A DNA stretch of 64,000 bases from Seonamhaeicola sp. (GTDB lineage: Bacteria > Bacteroidota > Bacteroidia > Flavobacteriales > Flavobacteriaceae): NCBI RefSeq assembly GCF_028281565.1, contig NZ_JANQJQ010000004.1, positions 120,754 through 184,753 on the forward strand. The letters are read 5' to 3'. Positions 39,203 to 48,729 of the stretch are shown one piece after another. The first letter of the stretch is position 1, and each line of letters begins with the position of its first letter. Both the position numbers and the translations under genes were made by a program. The notes under the pieces were generated by a model. It ran no database searches, had not been told where the DNA came from, and saw only the letters and a list, made by a program, of their open reading frames with translations.

Positions 39203-39244
39203 TTAACAGTTAATACGTGAATAAACTGTTTTATTAACTGTTAA
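39203..39244. promoter_or_regulatory. Three-palindrome operator-like site between PSD1 copy 2 and a regulator gene
   Basis: TTAACAGTTAA (39203-39213), AAACTGTTT (39223-39231) and TTAACTGTTAA (39234-39244) are perfect palindromes with a single central base. Centre spacing is 19 and 12 bp, exactly as at 27538-27579. The site lies in the divergent gap between the PSD1 operon (start 39161) and the winged-helix regulator (start 39286), a classical place for an autoregulated operator. Confidence 0.78.
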
Positions 39245-39285
39245 TAAATTATTTGTTACCTTTAAAACCTACACTAAAACACTGC

Positions 39286-40494
39286 ATGGAACCGCAAGAT
39301 CATCATAAGCTTCTTGAACGTATTATTTCCAGTAAATCCTTTGGAAAATCGGGCACTTATGCTAATCTGTTAAAGTACCTGGTGAACTGTACCTTAAACC
39401 AAAATGTTCCCAAAGAGACGACTATTGCCTCGGAAATTTTTGGAAGAACTGATTTTGATCCCTCACAAAACACCTTGGTGCGCGTGTATGTGTATAACCT
39501 GAGAAAAAAGCTTGAAGTCTATTATGAAAACGAAGGGAAGCATGAAAAAAAGCGCTTAAGGATCCCCAAGGGCAGTTATGAAATTGAATTTGTTGCAAAC
39601 AAAGCGACACCAAAACTCAAAAAACAATATCCCTTAAAGACTATTATTGGTGTCTTATTATTTTTATTATTACTATCCCTGTTCTTTAACCTGAAAACTT
39701 TAAATGGAGCATCAGAATCTGTTTTTAATACATCCGAATTATGGAAAGGGGTTCTGTCAGACCAACAACCTTTAACCGTTGTTATAGGCGACCTGTTTAT
39801 TTACGATGAAATTGACACTATAAACAATACGGCTAAAACCATACGCCATGCACGCGTGAACTCCGTAACCGAATTTGAAGACTTCGTTTCCAAGCGCTCA
39901 ACCGAACATGTAACCTATGAAGCCGGCGAATATACGTTTCTCATTTACAACAGTGCTTTATGGATCAAGGACCTCACCAATATTTTCGCCAAAAACGATA
40001 AAATTTTTGCAGTGAGGAATATGGCACGTTTTAACCCGAAAGCCTTACAGGACGGGGATTTTATGGTTTTAGGCATGATCAAGACCTTCGGTTTATTCAG
40101 GGATTATACCGAAACCACGGCATTCCCCTACAACACCGAAGAGGATGCCATTGTTTATACCGATAGTACCGGCCAAAAAAAGTTACTTCGTCCCTTTGGT
40201 GATCCCAACGCCTATCATACCGATTATGGCATTATTATGAAAATACCGGGCTCAAACAGCAATGACATTTACCTCTTTGGCGGCATATGGGATACCGGTG
40301 CCTCACAGAGCTTAAAATATTTTACCGATGGCAGTTTGCTTACCGAACTGGAGGATCAGATGCTGGCAAAGTTTGGAGCCATTCCCCAATACTATGAGAT
40401 CCTTTTTGAGGTTAAAGGCATCGATCGTATGGAATTGAATCCTACCATTCTTGAGATCAACAAAAAAACAGCCGGTGACCTGTTCAGGAACTAA
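39286..40494 (+). CDS. Membrane-anchored winged-helix regulator (adenylate cyclase/TolB-type HTH)
   Basis: I chose the start at 39286 (MEPQDHHKLLERIISSKSFG); the frame is open 11 codons further upstream into the operator gap. Of the 402 aa, residues 18-102 match the winged-helix domain seen at the N-terminus of many bacterial adenylate cyclase-like and TolB-like regulators: TYANLLKYLV, KETTIASEIFGRTDFDP, LVRVYVYNLRKKLEVYY, and RIPKGSYEIEF. One TM helix (about 117-135) follows, then about 265 residues predicted periplasmic. The layout is ToxR-like: cytoplasmic DNA binding, one membrane pass, external sensing. It diverges from PSD1 copy 2 and precedes PSD1 copy 3, so it probably controls these operons through the palindromes at 39203. 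Confidence 0.8.
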   Translation: MEPQDHHKLLERIISSKSFGKSGTYANLLKYLVNCTLNQNVPKETTIASEIFGRTDFDPSQNTLVRVYVYNLRKKLEVYYENEGKHEKKRLRIPKGSYEIEFVANKATPKLKKQYPLKTIIGVLLFLLLLSLFFNLKTLNGASESVFNTSELWKGVLSDQQPLTVVIGDLFIYDEIDTINNTAKTIRHARVNSVTEFEDFVSKRSTEHVTYEAGEYTFLIYNSALWIKDLTNIFAKNDKIFAVRNMARFNPKALQDGDFMVLGMIKTFGLFRDYTETTAFPYNTEEDAIVYTDSTGQKKLLRPFGDPNAYHTDYGIIMKIPGSNSNDIYLFGGIWDTGASQSLKYFTDGSLLTELEDQMLAKFGAIPQYYEILFEVKGIDRMELNPTILEINKKTAGDLFRN

Positions 40495-40787
40495 ACTAAA
40501 ATAAAACCATTGGCACTGTTTATTATAGATGCAATCGATTGTATAAAATCAAATAAAACTTTATCTTACAGCACCTTTTTCGTATTTTGAATGAAAATAG
40601 TATTCGACGTCAGTTCGAGTGGTCCCGTCCCGATAGCAATCGGGATTAATTGGGATTGTATCGAGAACTCCTTAAAAAGGTAAAATTTACTTGAATTGAC
40701 AGCATTTCATCGAAAAACAAAACTGGTGTCGCAACAGTCGACTAAATGGGTCAGGTATTTAAACACTATTTTTTAGGTTAAAAAGAA
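40495..40787. other. 293-bp intergenic region with one palindromic repeat
   Basis: No gene is visible. Bases 40609-40669 hold, on the minus strand, an element running from AGTTCTCGATACAATC through a TCCCGAT/ATCGGGA hairpin to CGAACTGAC. This is the same frame as the element at 33133-33175 but with another central hairpin. An isolated CTGTTTATT near 40516 resembles part of the PSD1 operator, but the full three-palindrome array is absent before PSD1 copy 3. Confidence 0.6.
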
Positions 40788-43700
40788 ATGAAAATAGCAC
40801 TTCTAAAATTCTGCATAGGTAGTATGGGCTTTCTATTGTTGTATTCCTGTATGACTAATCTACCGGAAAACGTTGCTAAGGAATACGAAGCGATTACTGA
40901 TGATGTGGCCTTTAATATAGACATCAAACCTATTTTATCCGATCGCTGTTTTGCCTGCCATGGCCCCGATGAAGAAAACCGAAAAGGCGATGTGCGATTA
41001 GACACAGAGGACGGGTTATTCGCAAAAAGTAAAAACGGGAACAAGGTGTTTGTCCCTAAAAATACAGCCTCCAGTGAAGCCATTAGCAGGATCTTAACAA
41101 ACGACCCGGAATTGATGATGCCACCTCCGGATTCCAAACTCCAGCTTAGCGACAAGGAAAAAGCCCTTTTAGTGAAATGGGTAGAGCAAGGCGCCGAATG
41201 GAAAGAACACTGGGCCTTTATCCCACCTAAGGAAACGCCGGACATCCCGGAAGCCAAAAAAGATTGGCAACAGCATAACGAAATTGATCATTTTATTCAA
41301 AACGAATTGCCCAGGTATGACCTGGAACCGGCTCCCGAAGCTGATAAGCTGCAATTGCTCAGAAGGGTCACGATGGATCTGACGGGGCTTCCTCCCACGT
41401 TGAAAGACATTGAATTCTTTAAAAATGACTTAACCGACGATGCTTACGAACGCCTGGTGGACCGCCTCATGCAAACCGATGCCTTTGCGGAACGTTTAAC
41501 CTTGGAATGGCTGGACATTGCCCGTTATGCGGATTCGCACGGCATTCATGCCGATGGGATCCGAACCGCTTACCCCTGGCGCGATTGGGTCATTGATGCC
41601 TTTAAGGCCAATATGCCCTTTGATCAGTTTATCACGGAGCAAATGGCGGGCGACCTGATACCCAATGCCACCCGCGACCAAATCATTGCCACGGCCTTTA
41701 ACCGCAACCATCCCATGACCGGTGAAGGTGGCGTGATCGATGAAGAAGTGCGCCTGGAATACGTGGCTAACAGAACCAACACTATGGGAACAGCCCTGTT
41801 GGGCCTTACTCTGGAATGTGCCAAATGCCACGATCACAAGTTTGATCCCATTTCGCAAAAAGAATACTTCCAGCTATCCAGTTTCTTTAACAATATCAAA
41901 GAATTGGGCATGACGGGTAACGACGGTGATTATGGCCCTGTGGTGTACCTGACCAATGACGAGCAGGATAAAATCATTGCATATATCGACACGCAAATAG
42001 CCGACCTGGAGCAAAAGGCCGTTAAGGAAATACCGAAACCGCTTAAACCGGTGATCTATCACGGCTTTGAAACCATAAAGAACAAGCATATTGTTGATAA
42101 CAGGTCGCAAAGCAAGACCACCGGTGAGGTAGATCTCATCCCCGGGAAAAAAGGGAAAGCCGCCAATTTAGACCATATGGATGATTCCATCCGGTTAAAC
42201 GGTTTGCCTCAATTTGAAGGGAACGAACCTTTTACGGTAGGCTTGTGGACCTACCAGGAAAAGGATAACCATAAGACCAAAACCTTAGTCGGTAACGGGG
42301 GTTCCAAAGACCAGAAATGGCGCGGCTGGGAAGTGTATCTCGACAGTATGAACCGGGCGGCGTTCCGCATTGTAAGCGTCCTGCCACATGATTACCTGCA
42401 CGTTACCAGTGAACAGGCCGTTCCGCTCAACGAATGGACGCAGATTACCGCTTCCTATGACGGTACCATGAAAGCTGATGGTGTAGCTATTTATATTAAT
42501 GGAAAAGCTGTTCCCACTAAGATCTATTTTGATCAGTTAAGCGGTTCCAGTTATCCCATCAGCGGGCGTTTTTCAAAAAACAACAGAGACCTTTCGGTTG
42601 GCAAAAGTTACCGGCGTTTTACGGGTGATGACGGCATCTATACCGGGGCTATTGACGAATTATATGTTTATAACGGGGTTATTTTACCCGGTGAAGCTAA
42701 AAAACTTTATGGAAGATCACCTCAGGAATCCCGCATAGGTGTTAAAGGTTTTGATCTTAGTTCAGGCAACAGAGGTGCCATAGCCGCTTTAAGAAAAGAG
42801 CGCCTCCAACTTTACGATACCGTCCCCAATTTAATGGTCATGCGCGAAGCTCCGGGCATTAGGAAAACCCATGTCCTGGGCCGCGGGCAGTACGACAACA
42901 AAGGCGAAGAAGTTCATCCCGGAACCATTTCCAAAGTGCTGCCGTTTGACGTCACAAAATATAAAGAAAACCGACTTGGTTTAAGCCAATGGCTCTTTGA
43001 TGCCGACAATCCGCTGACGGCCCGGGTAGTCGTAAACCGCTACTGGCAGATGCTCTTCGGTACCGGTATTGTAGCCACTACAGAGGATTTTGGGAACCAG
43101 GGGGCTTTGCCCTCACATCCGGAACTTTTGGACTGGCTGGCGGGCGAATTCAAAGCCTCAGGCTGGGATATTCGGGCGCTTATCAAATTGATAGTTATGA
43201 GTGCTACCTACAGGCAATCGTCTAAGATCACAGAACAAAGTTTAGCAGTAGACCCCGAAAATAAATGGTTATCAAGGAGTCCGAATTACCGCTGGCAGGC
43301 CGAATTTATCCGGGACAATGCCCTGGCGTCCAGCGGACTGCTATACAACAAAGTAGGTGGTAAAAGCAGCAGACCTTACCAGCCACCGGGATTGTGGATA
43401 GAGATCGGTAACTTCTCCCCGGCCCTGATGTATTTTAAAAAGGATGCCGGCTTTGAGCAGTACCGCCGCAGTATGTACACCTTTATCAGGCGTACCTCGC
43501 CGCCGCCGTTTATGACCATCTTTGATGCCCCTAACCGGGAAGTATGTACCGTAAGACGCGAACGCACCAATACGCCTTTGCAAGCCCTGGTCTTGCTGAA
43601 TGATCCGCAATTTGTCGAGGCTTCCAGAGCCCTGGCCTGCCGGTTATATGAAGATCCCGAATTAGCTTTTGAAGACAAAATAAAAAAGGGCTACCTGCTC

Positions 43701-43919
43701 ACCTTAACCAGGGAGCCTCAGGATGATGAGATGGCTATATTGAAAGCCCTGTACCGGGAGCAACTGGAGTATTTCAGCAAGAAGCCCAAAGCCCTGGACC
43801 AATACCTGAACATCGGGGATTTTAAAGTCCCTGAAGTTTTGGATAAACATAAGATCGCTGCCCTGTCGGTAGTCTGTAACACCCTGTTCAACATGGATGA
43901 AGTGTATACCAAACGCTAG
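40788..43919 (+). CDS. PSD1-type lipoprotein cytochrome with LamG-like insert, copy 3
   Basis: This 1043-aa protein has a lipoprotein-type N-terminus (GSMGFLLLYSC). Domains in order: PSCyt1 with CFACHG (near residue 54) and MMPPPDSKLQLSDKEKALL; DUF1549 with LECAKCHDHKFDP (near 343); LamG-like region about 430-650 (NEPFTVGLWTYQEKD, AIDELYVYNGVILPGE); DUF1553 (ADNPLTARVVVNRYWQMLFG). Its base composition is visibly more GC-rich than copies 1 and 2, and it is read from the opposite strand to copy 2. It forms a pair with the DUF1501 gene 17 bp downstream. Role presumably parallel to the other copies, with another substrate. Confidence 0.9.
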   Translation: MKIALLKFCIGSMGFLLLYSCMTNLPENVAKEYEAITDDVAFNIDIKPILSDRCFACHGPDEENRKGDVRLDTEDGLFAKSKNGNKVFVPKNTASSEAISRILTNDPELMMPPPDSKLQLSDKEKALLVKWVEQGAEWKEHWAFIPPKETPDIPEAKKDWQQHNEIDHFIQNELPRYDLEPAPEADKLQLLRRVTMDLTGLPPTLKDIEFFKNDLTDDAYERLVDRLMQTDAFAERLTLEWLDIARYADSHGIHADGIRTAYPWRDWVIDAFKANMPFDQFITEQMAGDLIPNATRDQIIATAFNRNHPMTGEGGVIDEEVRLEYVANRTNTMGTALLGLTLECAKCHDHKFDPISQKEYFQLSSFFNNIKELGMTGNDGDYGPVVYLTNDEQDKIIAYIDTQIADLEQKAVKEIPKPLKPVIYHGFETIKNKHIVDNRSQSKTTGEVDLIPGKKGKAANLDHMDDSIRLNGLPQFEGNEPFTVGLWTYQEKDNHKTKTLVGNGGSKDQKWRGWEVYLDSMNRAAFRIVSVLPHDYLHVTSEQAVPLNEWTQITASYDGTMKADGVAIYINGKAVPTKIYFDQLSGSSYPISGRFSKNNRDLSVGKSYRRFTGDDGIYTGAIDELYVYNGVILPGEAKKLYGRSPQESRIGVKGFDLSSGNRGAIAALRKERLQLYDTVPNLMVMREAPGIRKTHVLGRGQYDNKGEEVHPGTISKVLPFDVTKYKENRLGLSQWLFDADNPLTARVVVNRYWQMLFGTGIVATTEDFGNQGALPSHPELLDWLAGEFKASGWDIRALIKLIVMSATYRQSSKITEQSLAVDPENKWLSRSPNYRWQAEFIRDNALASSGLLYNKVGGKSSRPYQPPGLWIEIGNFSPALMYFKKDAGFEQYRRSMYTFIRRTSPPPFMTIFDAPNREVCTVRRERTNTPLQALVLLNDPQFVEASRALACRLYEDPELAFEDKIKKGYLLTLTREPQDDEMAILKALYREQLEYFSKKPKALDQYLNIGDFKVPEVLDKHKIAALSVVCNTLFNMDEVYTKR

Positions 43920-43936
43920 ATAAAACACACTGTATT

Positions 43937-45376
43937 ATGTGCGACCATATTAATAAATCATTTACCAGACGTGATTTCCTGTCTAAAACCTCTTTAGGAC
44001 TTGGAGCGCTGGCTATGAGCCAGATTGTGAATCCGCTACATGCCATGACCTTTAGCAACCCCGGAAACGGTATTTTAGGGCAGCCGCATTTCCCGGCGAA
44101 AGCCAAACGGGTGATCTACCTGCTACAAAGTGGTGCCCCGGCACAAATGGACCTGTTTGATTACAAGCCTCTACTGGATAAGATGCACGGCCAGGAATTG
44201 CCGGACAGTGTACGTAAAGGCCAGCGTTTAACGGGTATGACGGCAGGACAAACCAATTTACCCTTGGCACGCTCAGTTTTTAACTTTAAACAACACGGTA
44301 AAAGCGGCGCCTGGGTAAGCGACCTGATGCCGCATGTAGCCGAAATTGCCGATGAGCTGACCTTTATAAAATCCATGTACACCGAGGCCATTAACCATGA
44401 TCCGGCCATCACCTTTTTCCAGACCGGATCGCAGTTTGCGGGACGGCCTGCCATTGGTTCCTGGGTGAGTTACGGCCTGGGCAGCGATAATGAAAATTTA
44501 CCGGCCTTTGTGGTGCTGGTGACCAAAAACAAACGCGGGCAACCTCTATACTCCCGCCTTTGGGGGAATGGTTTTTTACCATCGGAACACCAGGGCATCC
44601 AGTTTAGAGCGGGTAAAGACCCTGTGTTATATTTAACCAATCCGGATGGCGTGTCGTCTGAAATGCGCCGTGGCCAGCTAAAGTCTTTAGAGGAATTACA
44701 ACGCATTCAGGCCAACATTACCGGCGACCCGGAAATTGATGCGCGCTTAGCGCAATACGAGATGGCTTACCGTATGCAAACCTCGGTGCCGGAAGTGACC
44801 GATACGAGTAACGAACCGGATCATATCTATGAGATGTACGGCCCTGACAGCCGGAATCCGGGTACCTATGCTGCCAATTGCCTGTTAGCACGCCGCCTGA
44901 TAGAAAAGGATGTGAAGTTTGTACAGTTGTACCACCAGGGCTGGGATACCCATAACAACCTGGTACCACAGATTAAACGACAGGCTAAGGAAACCGATCA
45001 GCCTACAGCGGCCCTAATTAAAGACCTGAAACAACGGGGCTTACTGGAGGACACCTTAGTGATCTGGGGCGGGGAATTCGGACGTACCAACTATTCGCAG
45101 GGCTCTTTAAAGTATAATAGTTTTGGCAGGGACCACCACCCGAAATGTTTTACCATCTTTATGGCCGGTGCCGGCGTGAAGCCCGGTATCACCTACGGAG
45201 CTACCGATGATTTCTGTTATAATATCACCGAAAACCCGGTACATGTTCATGATTTCCAGGCCACCTTAATGCACCTCTTAGGTATTGACCACGAACGCCT
45301 CACCTTTAAATACCAGGGCCGCCGGTTTAGACTCACCGATGTGCATGGGCATGTGGTGAAGGATATTTTGGGGTAA
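43937..45376 (+). CDS. DUF1501 protein (partner of PSD1 copy 3)
   Basis: This 479-aa protein has a Tat-like segment (TRRDFLSKTSLGLGALAMS). DUF1501 motifs: PAKAKRVIYLLQSGAPAQMDLFDYKP, VIWGGEFGRTNYSQG, GRDHHPKCFTIFMAGAG, RLTDVHGHVVKDILG. It is closely related to the copies at 23397 and 34468 and closest in feel to the latter. It ends the GC-richer block; a hairpin terminator candidate follows and then the AT-rich defense island begins. Confidence 0.9.
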   Translation: MCDHINKSFTRRDFLSKTSLGLGALAMSQIVNPLHAMTFSNPGNGILGQPHFPAKAKRVIYLLQSGAPAQMDLFDYKPLLDKMHGQELPDSVRKGQRLTGMTAGQTNLPLARSVFNFKQHGKSGAWVSDLMPHVAEIADELTFIKSMYTEAINHDPAITFFQTGSQFAGRPAIGSWVSYGLGSDNENLPAFVVLVTKNKRGQPLYSRLWGNGFLPSEHQGIQFRAGKDPVLYLTNPDGVSSEMRRGQLKSLEELQRIQANITGDPEIDARLAQYEMAYRMQTSVPEVTDTSNEPDHIYEMYGPDSRNPGTYAANCLLARRLIEKDVKFVQLYHQGWDTHNNLVPQIKRQAKETDQPTAALIKDLKQRGLLEDTLVIWGGEFGRTNYSQGSLKYNSFGRDHHPKCFTIFMAGAGVKPGITYGATDDFCYNITENPVHVHDFQATLMHLLGIDHERLTFKYQGRRFRLTDVHGHVVKDILG

Positions 45377-45397
45377 TAATAGTAATAAATTTTATTA

Positions 45398-45426
45398 ATG
45401 CCAATAACATCCGCTTTTGGCATTTT
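45398..45426 (+). terminator. Candidate terminator after DUF1501 copy 3
   Basis: The inverted repeat ATGCCAA (45398-45404) / TTGGCAT (45417-45423), with a 12-nt loop, is followed by a short T-run. It lies 22 bp after the DUF1501 stop. The T-run is short, so strength is uncertain. The rest of the gap to 45640 shows no gene. Confidence 0.5.
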
Positions 45427-45640
45427 ACACTTCTACTAGATTTGAGAACTAGCTAAATTTCACAATTCGTCTAGGAAAGTATGGTATTAAAGAGAAGACT
45501 TATTAATATTTTTTGAAAGAAATTTCGTTTAAGTTATCAAACTTCATTACCTTTAGTCCATCTCTCGAACTAGGGTAAGATAGCATTCTATTAAGTTTAC
45601 CTTAATCATTAAATGTAATTGAAAATTGCAGAGGTTGTAA

Positions 45641-48600
45641 ATGAAGTTTAACGAAGACTCTAGAGTAAAAATACCGGCTATTTTACATCTGGTCCGTTTG
45701 GGCTACAAATACTTATCCTTAAAGGAGAATAGTTGGGATGAATCAACAAATATCTTTACCGATATATTTACGGAATCTATAAGTAGAATAAATCCAGATT
45801 TATCTAAAGATGATATCAATCGATTATTTGATGAGCTTTCGTTAATACTAGAGAATGAAGACTTAGGTAAGGCTTTTTATGAAAGATTGGTATCAAGGTC
45901 CGGAATAAGACTAATTGACTTCGAAAAATTTGACAACAATGATTTTCATGTTGTTGCAGAGTTGCCATGCATTAAAGATGATGAGGTGCTCAGACCAGAT
46001 ATAACACTTTTAATTAATGGGATGCCATTAGTTTTTATTGAGGTTAAGAAACCAAATAATCCAAAGGGGATTCAAGTTGAGCATGAAAGAATGGCAATGC
46101 GCTTTCAGAATAAAAAATTCAGAAAGTTTATTAATATTACGCAACTCATGGTATTCTCAAACAACATGGAATACGATGATAGTTCCCCGGTGCCGTTGCA
46201 AGGAGCGTTTTATTCATCCTCATCTTATAGTAAACCAATCTTTAATTATTTTAGAGAAGAGGAAGAGTTTGATTTATCATCAATCTTAAAACCTGAAGAC
46301 GCAGCAATAGAAGAGTTTGTGCTAAAGGATAACAACCTTGTATCTATCAAGAATCAAACGGAATTTCTAACAAATAAGAATCCTAAAAAACCAACTAATA
46401 AGATTTGTACATCTTTGTTTAAAAAAGACCGCTTGGCATTTATTTTACAATATGCCATGGCATATGTGAAGACAAGGGATGGTTTACAAAAACATGTGAT
46501 GCGCTATCCTCAGTTATTTGCAACTAAGGCTATCGAGAATAAATTAGAGGAAGGAGTTAAGAAAGGTATTATATGGCATACTCAGGGAAGTGGCAAAACA
46601 GCTTTAACATACTATAACGTTAAACACCTAACAGATTACTATCAAAAGAAATCGGTTATACCTAAGTTTTATTTTATAATTGATAGAATTGATTTGTTAA
46701 TTCAGGCAGGAAGAGAGTTTTCAGCTAGAGGGTTAACGGTTCATAAGATAAACTCCAGGGATGAATTTGCCAAGGACATTAAATCGACTAGTGTCATTCA
46801 CAATAGTTCGGGAAAGGCTGAAATAACGGTAGTTAATATTCAAAAGTTTAAGGATGACCCTACGGTGATAAAGAACATGGACTATAATGTAAATATTCAG
46901 CGTATTTATTTTATGGATGAGGTTCATAGGAGTTATAACCCCAAAGGAAGTTTCTTGGCTAATCTTAATGAATCTGACCCTAACGCTATTAAAATTGGAT
47001 TGACAGGAACACCGCTATTAGGTAAGGATTATAATTCTCGCTCATTGTTCGGTGGTTATATTCACAAATACTATTACAACTCCTCAATTATTGATGGTTA
47101 CACATTAAGGCTTATCCGTGAAGAGATTGAGACCAGTTATTCCCTGCAACTAAAAGAAATTCTGGACAACATTAGAATTCAAAAAGGGTCGGCTACCAGC
47201 AAGGATATTTACGCCGATTATCGCTTTGTAGAACCCATGTTAAAATATATTGTCGAGGACTTTGAACGAAGCAAAATCTCAAAGAATGACAACTCTATCG
47301 GAGGTATGGTAGTTTGTGAATCTTCGGAGCAGGCTAAAATGATGTATGAGTTATTTAAGAGTAATTACGCTTCTGGCGAAACATCGGTTTTATCAACAGC
47401 TGCCGAACCTGATGCATCTTATTCAAAGAAAAAGAAGTCTGAACGGAAAGTAGATTCTGCAGCATTGATTCTTCATGATATTGGCACCAAGCAAGACAGA
47501 AAAGATTGGGTAGAGGCTTTTAAAGATGGGAAATACGACCTATTGTTTGTATACAACATGCTTTTAACTGGTTTTGACGCCCCAAGACTTAAGAAACTGT
47601 ATATAGGTAGAATCATTAAAGCTCATAATTTGCTTCAGACTTTAACTAGGGTTAATAGGACTTATAAAGACTTTAGATTTGGTTATGTAGTTGACTTTGC
47701 TGGTATAGAGGAACAGTTTAAAAAGACAAGTCAAGATTATTTCAACGAGCTACAGAATGAATTAGGTGATGAATTGGAATCATATTCCAACTTGTTCTTA
47801 ACTGAAGAAGAGATTACAAAACGTATCAACCAAATAAAGGACACCCTCTTTCATTTTGATACGGTTAATGCTGAAAACTTTTCAGCCCAAATTTCTCAAA
47901 TTTCCAATAGGGCTCAAATGTTAGGAATAACCAAAGCTTTGAATGATGCCAAGAGCCTATATAACCTTATCCGTTTATCTGGCAATTATGAAATACTACA
48001 TAAATTAGATTTTAAAAAGCTTAGTATATTAGCACGCGAAGCAAACAATCATTTATCACTTATAAATACTAAGGAAGCACTTGAGAACAATGTAGATACC
48101 ACTAATTTACTTAACGTGGCGTTAGAAGATGTTTTCTTCACCTTCACCAAAGTTAAAGAGGAAGAAATGATTCTTGCTGACAAATTGAGAAGTACTCTGC
48201 AAAGAACAAGAGAAATGTTGGCAGGTAATTTTGACCAAAAAGACCCTGAATTCATTTCATTAAAAGAAGAGTTGGAGCGCCTATTTAAAAAGAAGAATTT
48301 AGCTGAAATTGAAGCAGAAGAAATGAAAACTAATATTGATGCTTTAAACACTATTTATAATCAGGCTAAGGAGTTAGAAAGAAAGAATCAATTACTTAGA
48401 GCTAAGTACGAGAATGATGAGAAGTATACTAGATTACATAAACGCTTAATGGAGAAAGACCCATTAACGGAAAGCGAATCAAAATTATTTGAAGCCTTAC
48501 AAGGCTTAAAAAAAGAAATAGATGCTCAGGTATTACAAAACTCCCAAATGCTAAATAACGAAAGCTACGTGGAGCGTATGATGATGAGAATCGTTATTAG

Positions 48601-48709
48601 TGAGCTTAATAAAAAACACCATTTGCAGTTAAATCCTGAAAGAACAAGGAGGATTAACGGTTTATTGGTAAAAGAATATATGAATGAATACCACGGAAGA
48701 GTAGCTTAG
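45641..48709 (+). CDS. hsdR: Type I restriction enzyme R subunit (HsdR)
   Basis: This 1022-aa motor and nuclease subunit belongs to a type I restriction-modification complex. The N-terminal nuclease domain has the PD-(D/E)xK pattern: D120 in RPDITLL and ExK at 134-136 in VFIEVKKPNN. Helicase motifs follow: Walker A in HTQGSGKTALTYY (near 314-318), DExH-type YFMDEVHRS (near 423), GLTGTPLLG, and a motif VI region (LLQTLTRVNRTYKDF). The C-terminal part is coiled and helical, as usual for subunit assembly. All catalytic motifs look intact. It is first in the hsdR-hsdM-hsdS operon; the M gene starts 20 bp downstream. Confidence 0.97.
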   Translation: MKFNEDSRVKIPAILHLVRLGYKYLSLKENSWDESTNIFTDIFTESISRINPDLSKDDINRLFDELSLILENEDLGKAFYERLVSRSGIRLIDFEKFDNNDFHVVAELPCIKDDEVLRPDITLLINGMPLVFIEVKKPNNPKGIQVEHERMAMRFQNKKFRKFINITQLMVFSNNMEYDDSSPVPLQGAFYSSSSYSKPIFNYFREEEEFDLSSILKPEDAAIEEFVLKDNNLVSIKNQTEFLTNKNPKKPTNKICTSLFKKDRLAFILQYAMAYVKTRDGLQKHVMRYPQLFATKAIENKLEEGVKKGIIWHTQGSGKTALTYYNVKHLTDYYQKKSVIPKFYFIIDRIDLLIQAGREFSARGLTVHKINSRDEFAKDIKSTSVIHNSSGKAEITVVNIQKFKDDPTVIKNMDYNVNIQRIYFMDEVHRSYNPKGSFLANLNESDPNAIKIGLTGTPLLGKDYNSRSLFGGYIHKYYYNSSIIDGYTLRLIREEIETSYSLQLKEILDNIRIQKGSATSKDIYADYRFVEPMLKYIVEDFERSKISKNDNSIGGMVVCESSEQAKMMYELFKSNYASGETSVLSTAAEPDASYSKKKKSERKVDSAALILHDIGTKQDRKDWVEAFKDGKYDLLFVYNMLLTGFDAPRLKKLYIGRIIKAHNLLQTLTRVNRTYKDFRFGYVVDFAGIEEQFKKTSQDYFNELQNELGDELESYSNLFLTEEEITKRINQIKDTLFHFDTVNAENFSAQISQISNRAQMLGITKALNDAKSLYNLIRLSGNYEILHKLDFKKLSILAREANNHLSLINTKEALENNVDTTNLLNVALEDVFFTFTKVKEEEMILADKLRSTLQRTREMLAGNFDQKDPEFISLKEELERLFKKKNLAEIEAEEMKTNIDALNTIYNQAKELERKNQLLRAKYENDEKYTRLHKRLMEKDPLTESESKLFEALQGLKKEIDAQVLQNSQMLNNESYVERMMMRIVISELNKKHHLQLNPERTRRINGLLVKEYMNEYHGRVA

Positions 48710-48729
48710 GTTAGTATTAGTGTGGTAAA

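Noticed and set aside
40495..40787. Third copy of the PSD1 operator before PSD1 copy 3
   Set aside because: Only an isolated CTGTTTATT resembles it; the three spaced palindromes are missing.
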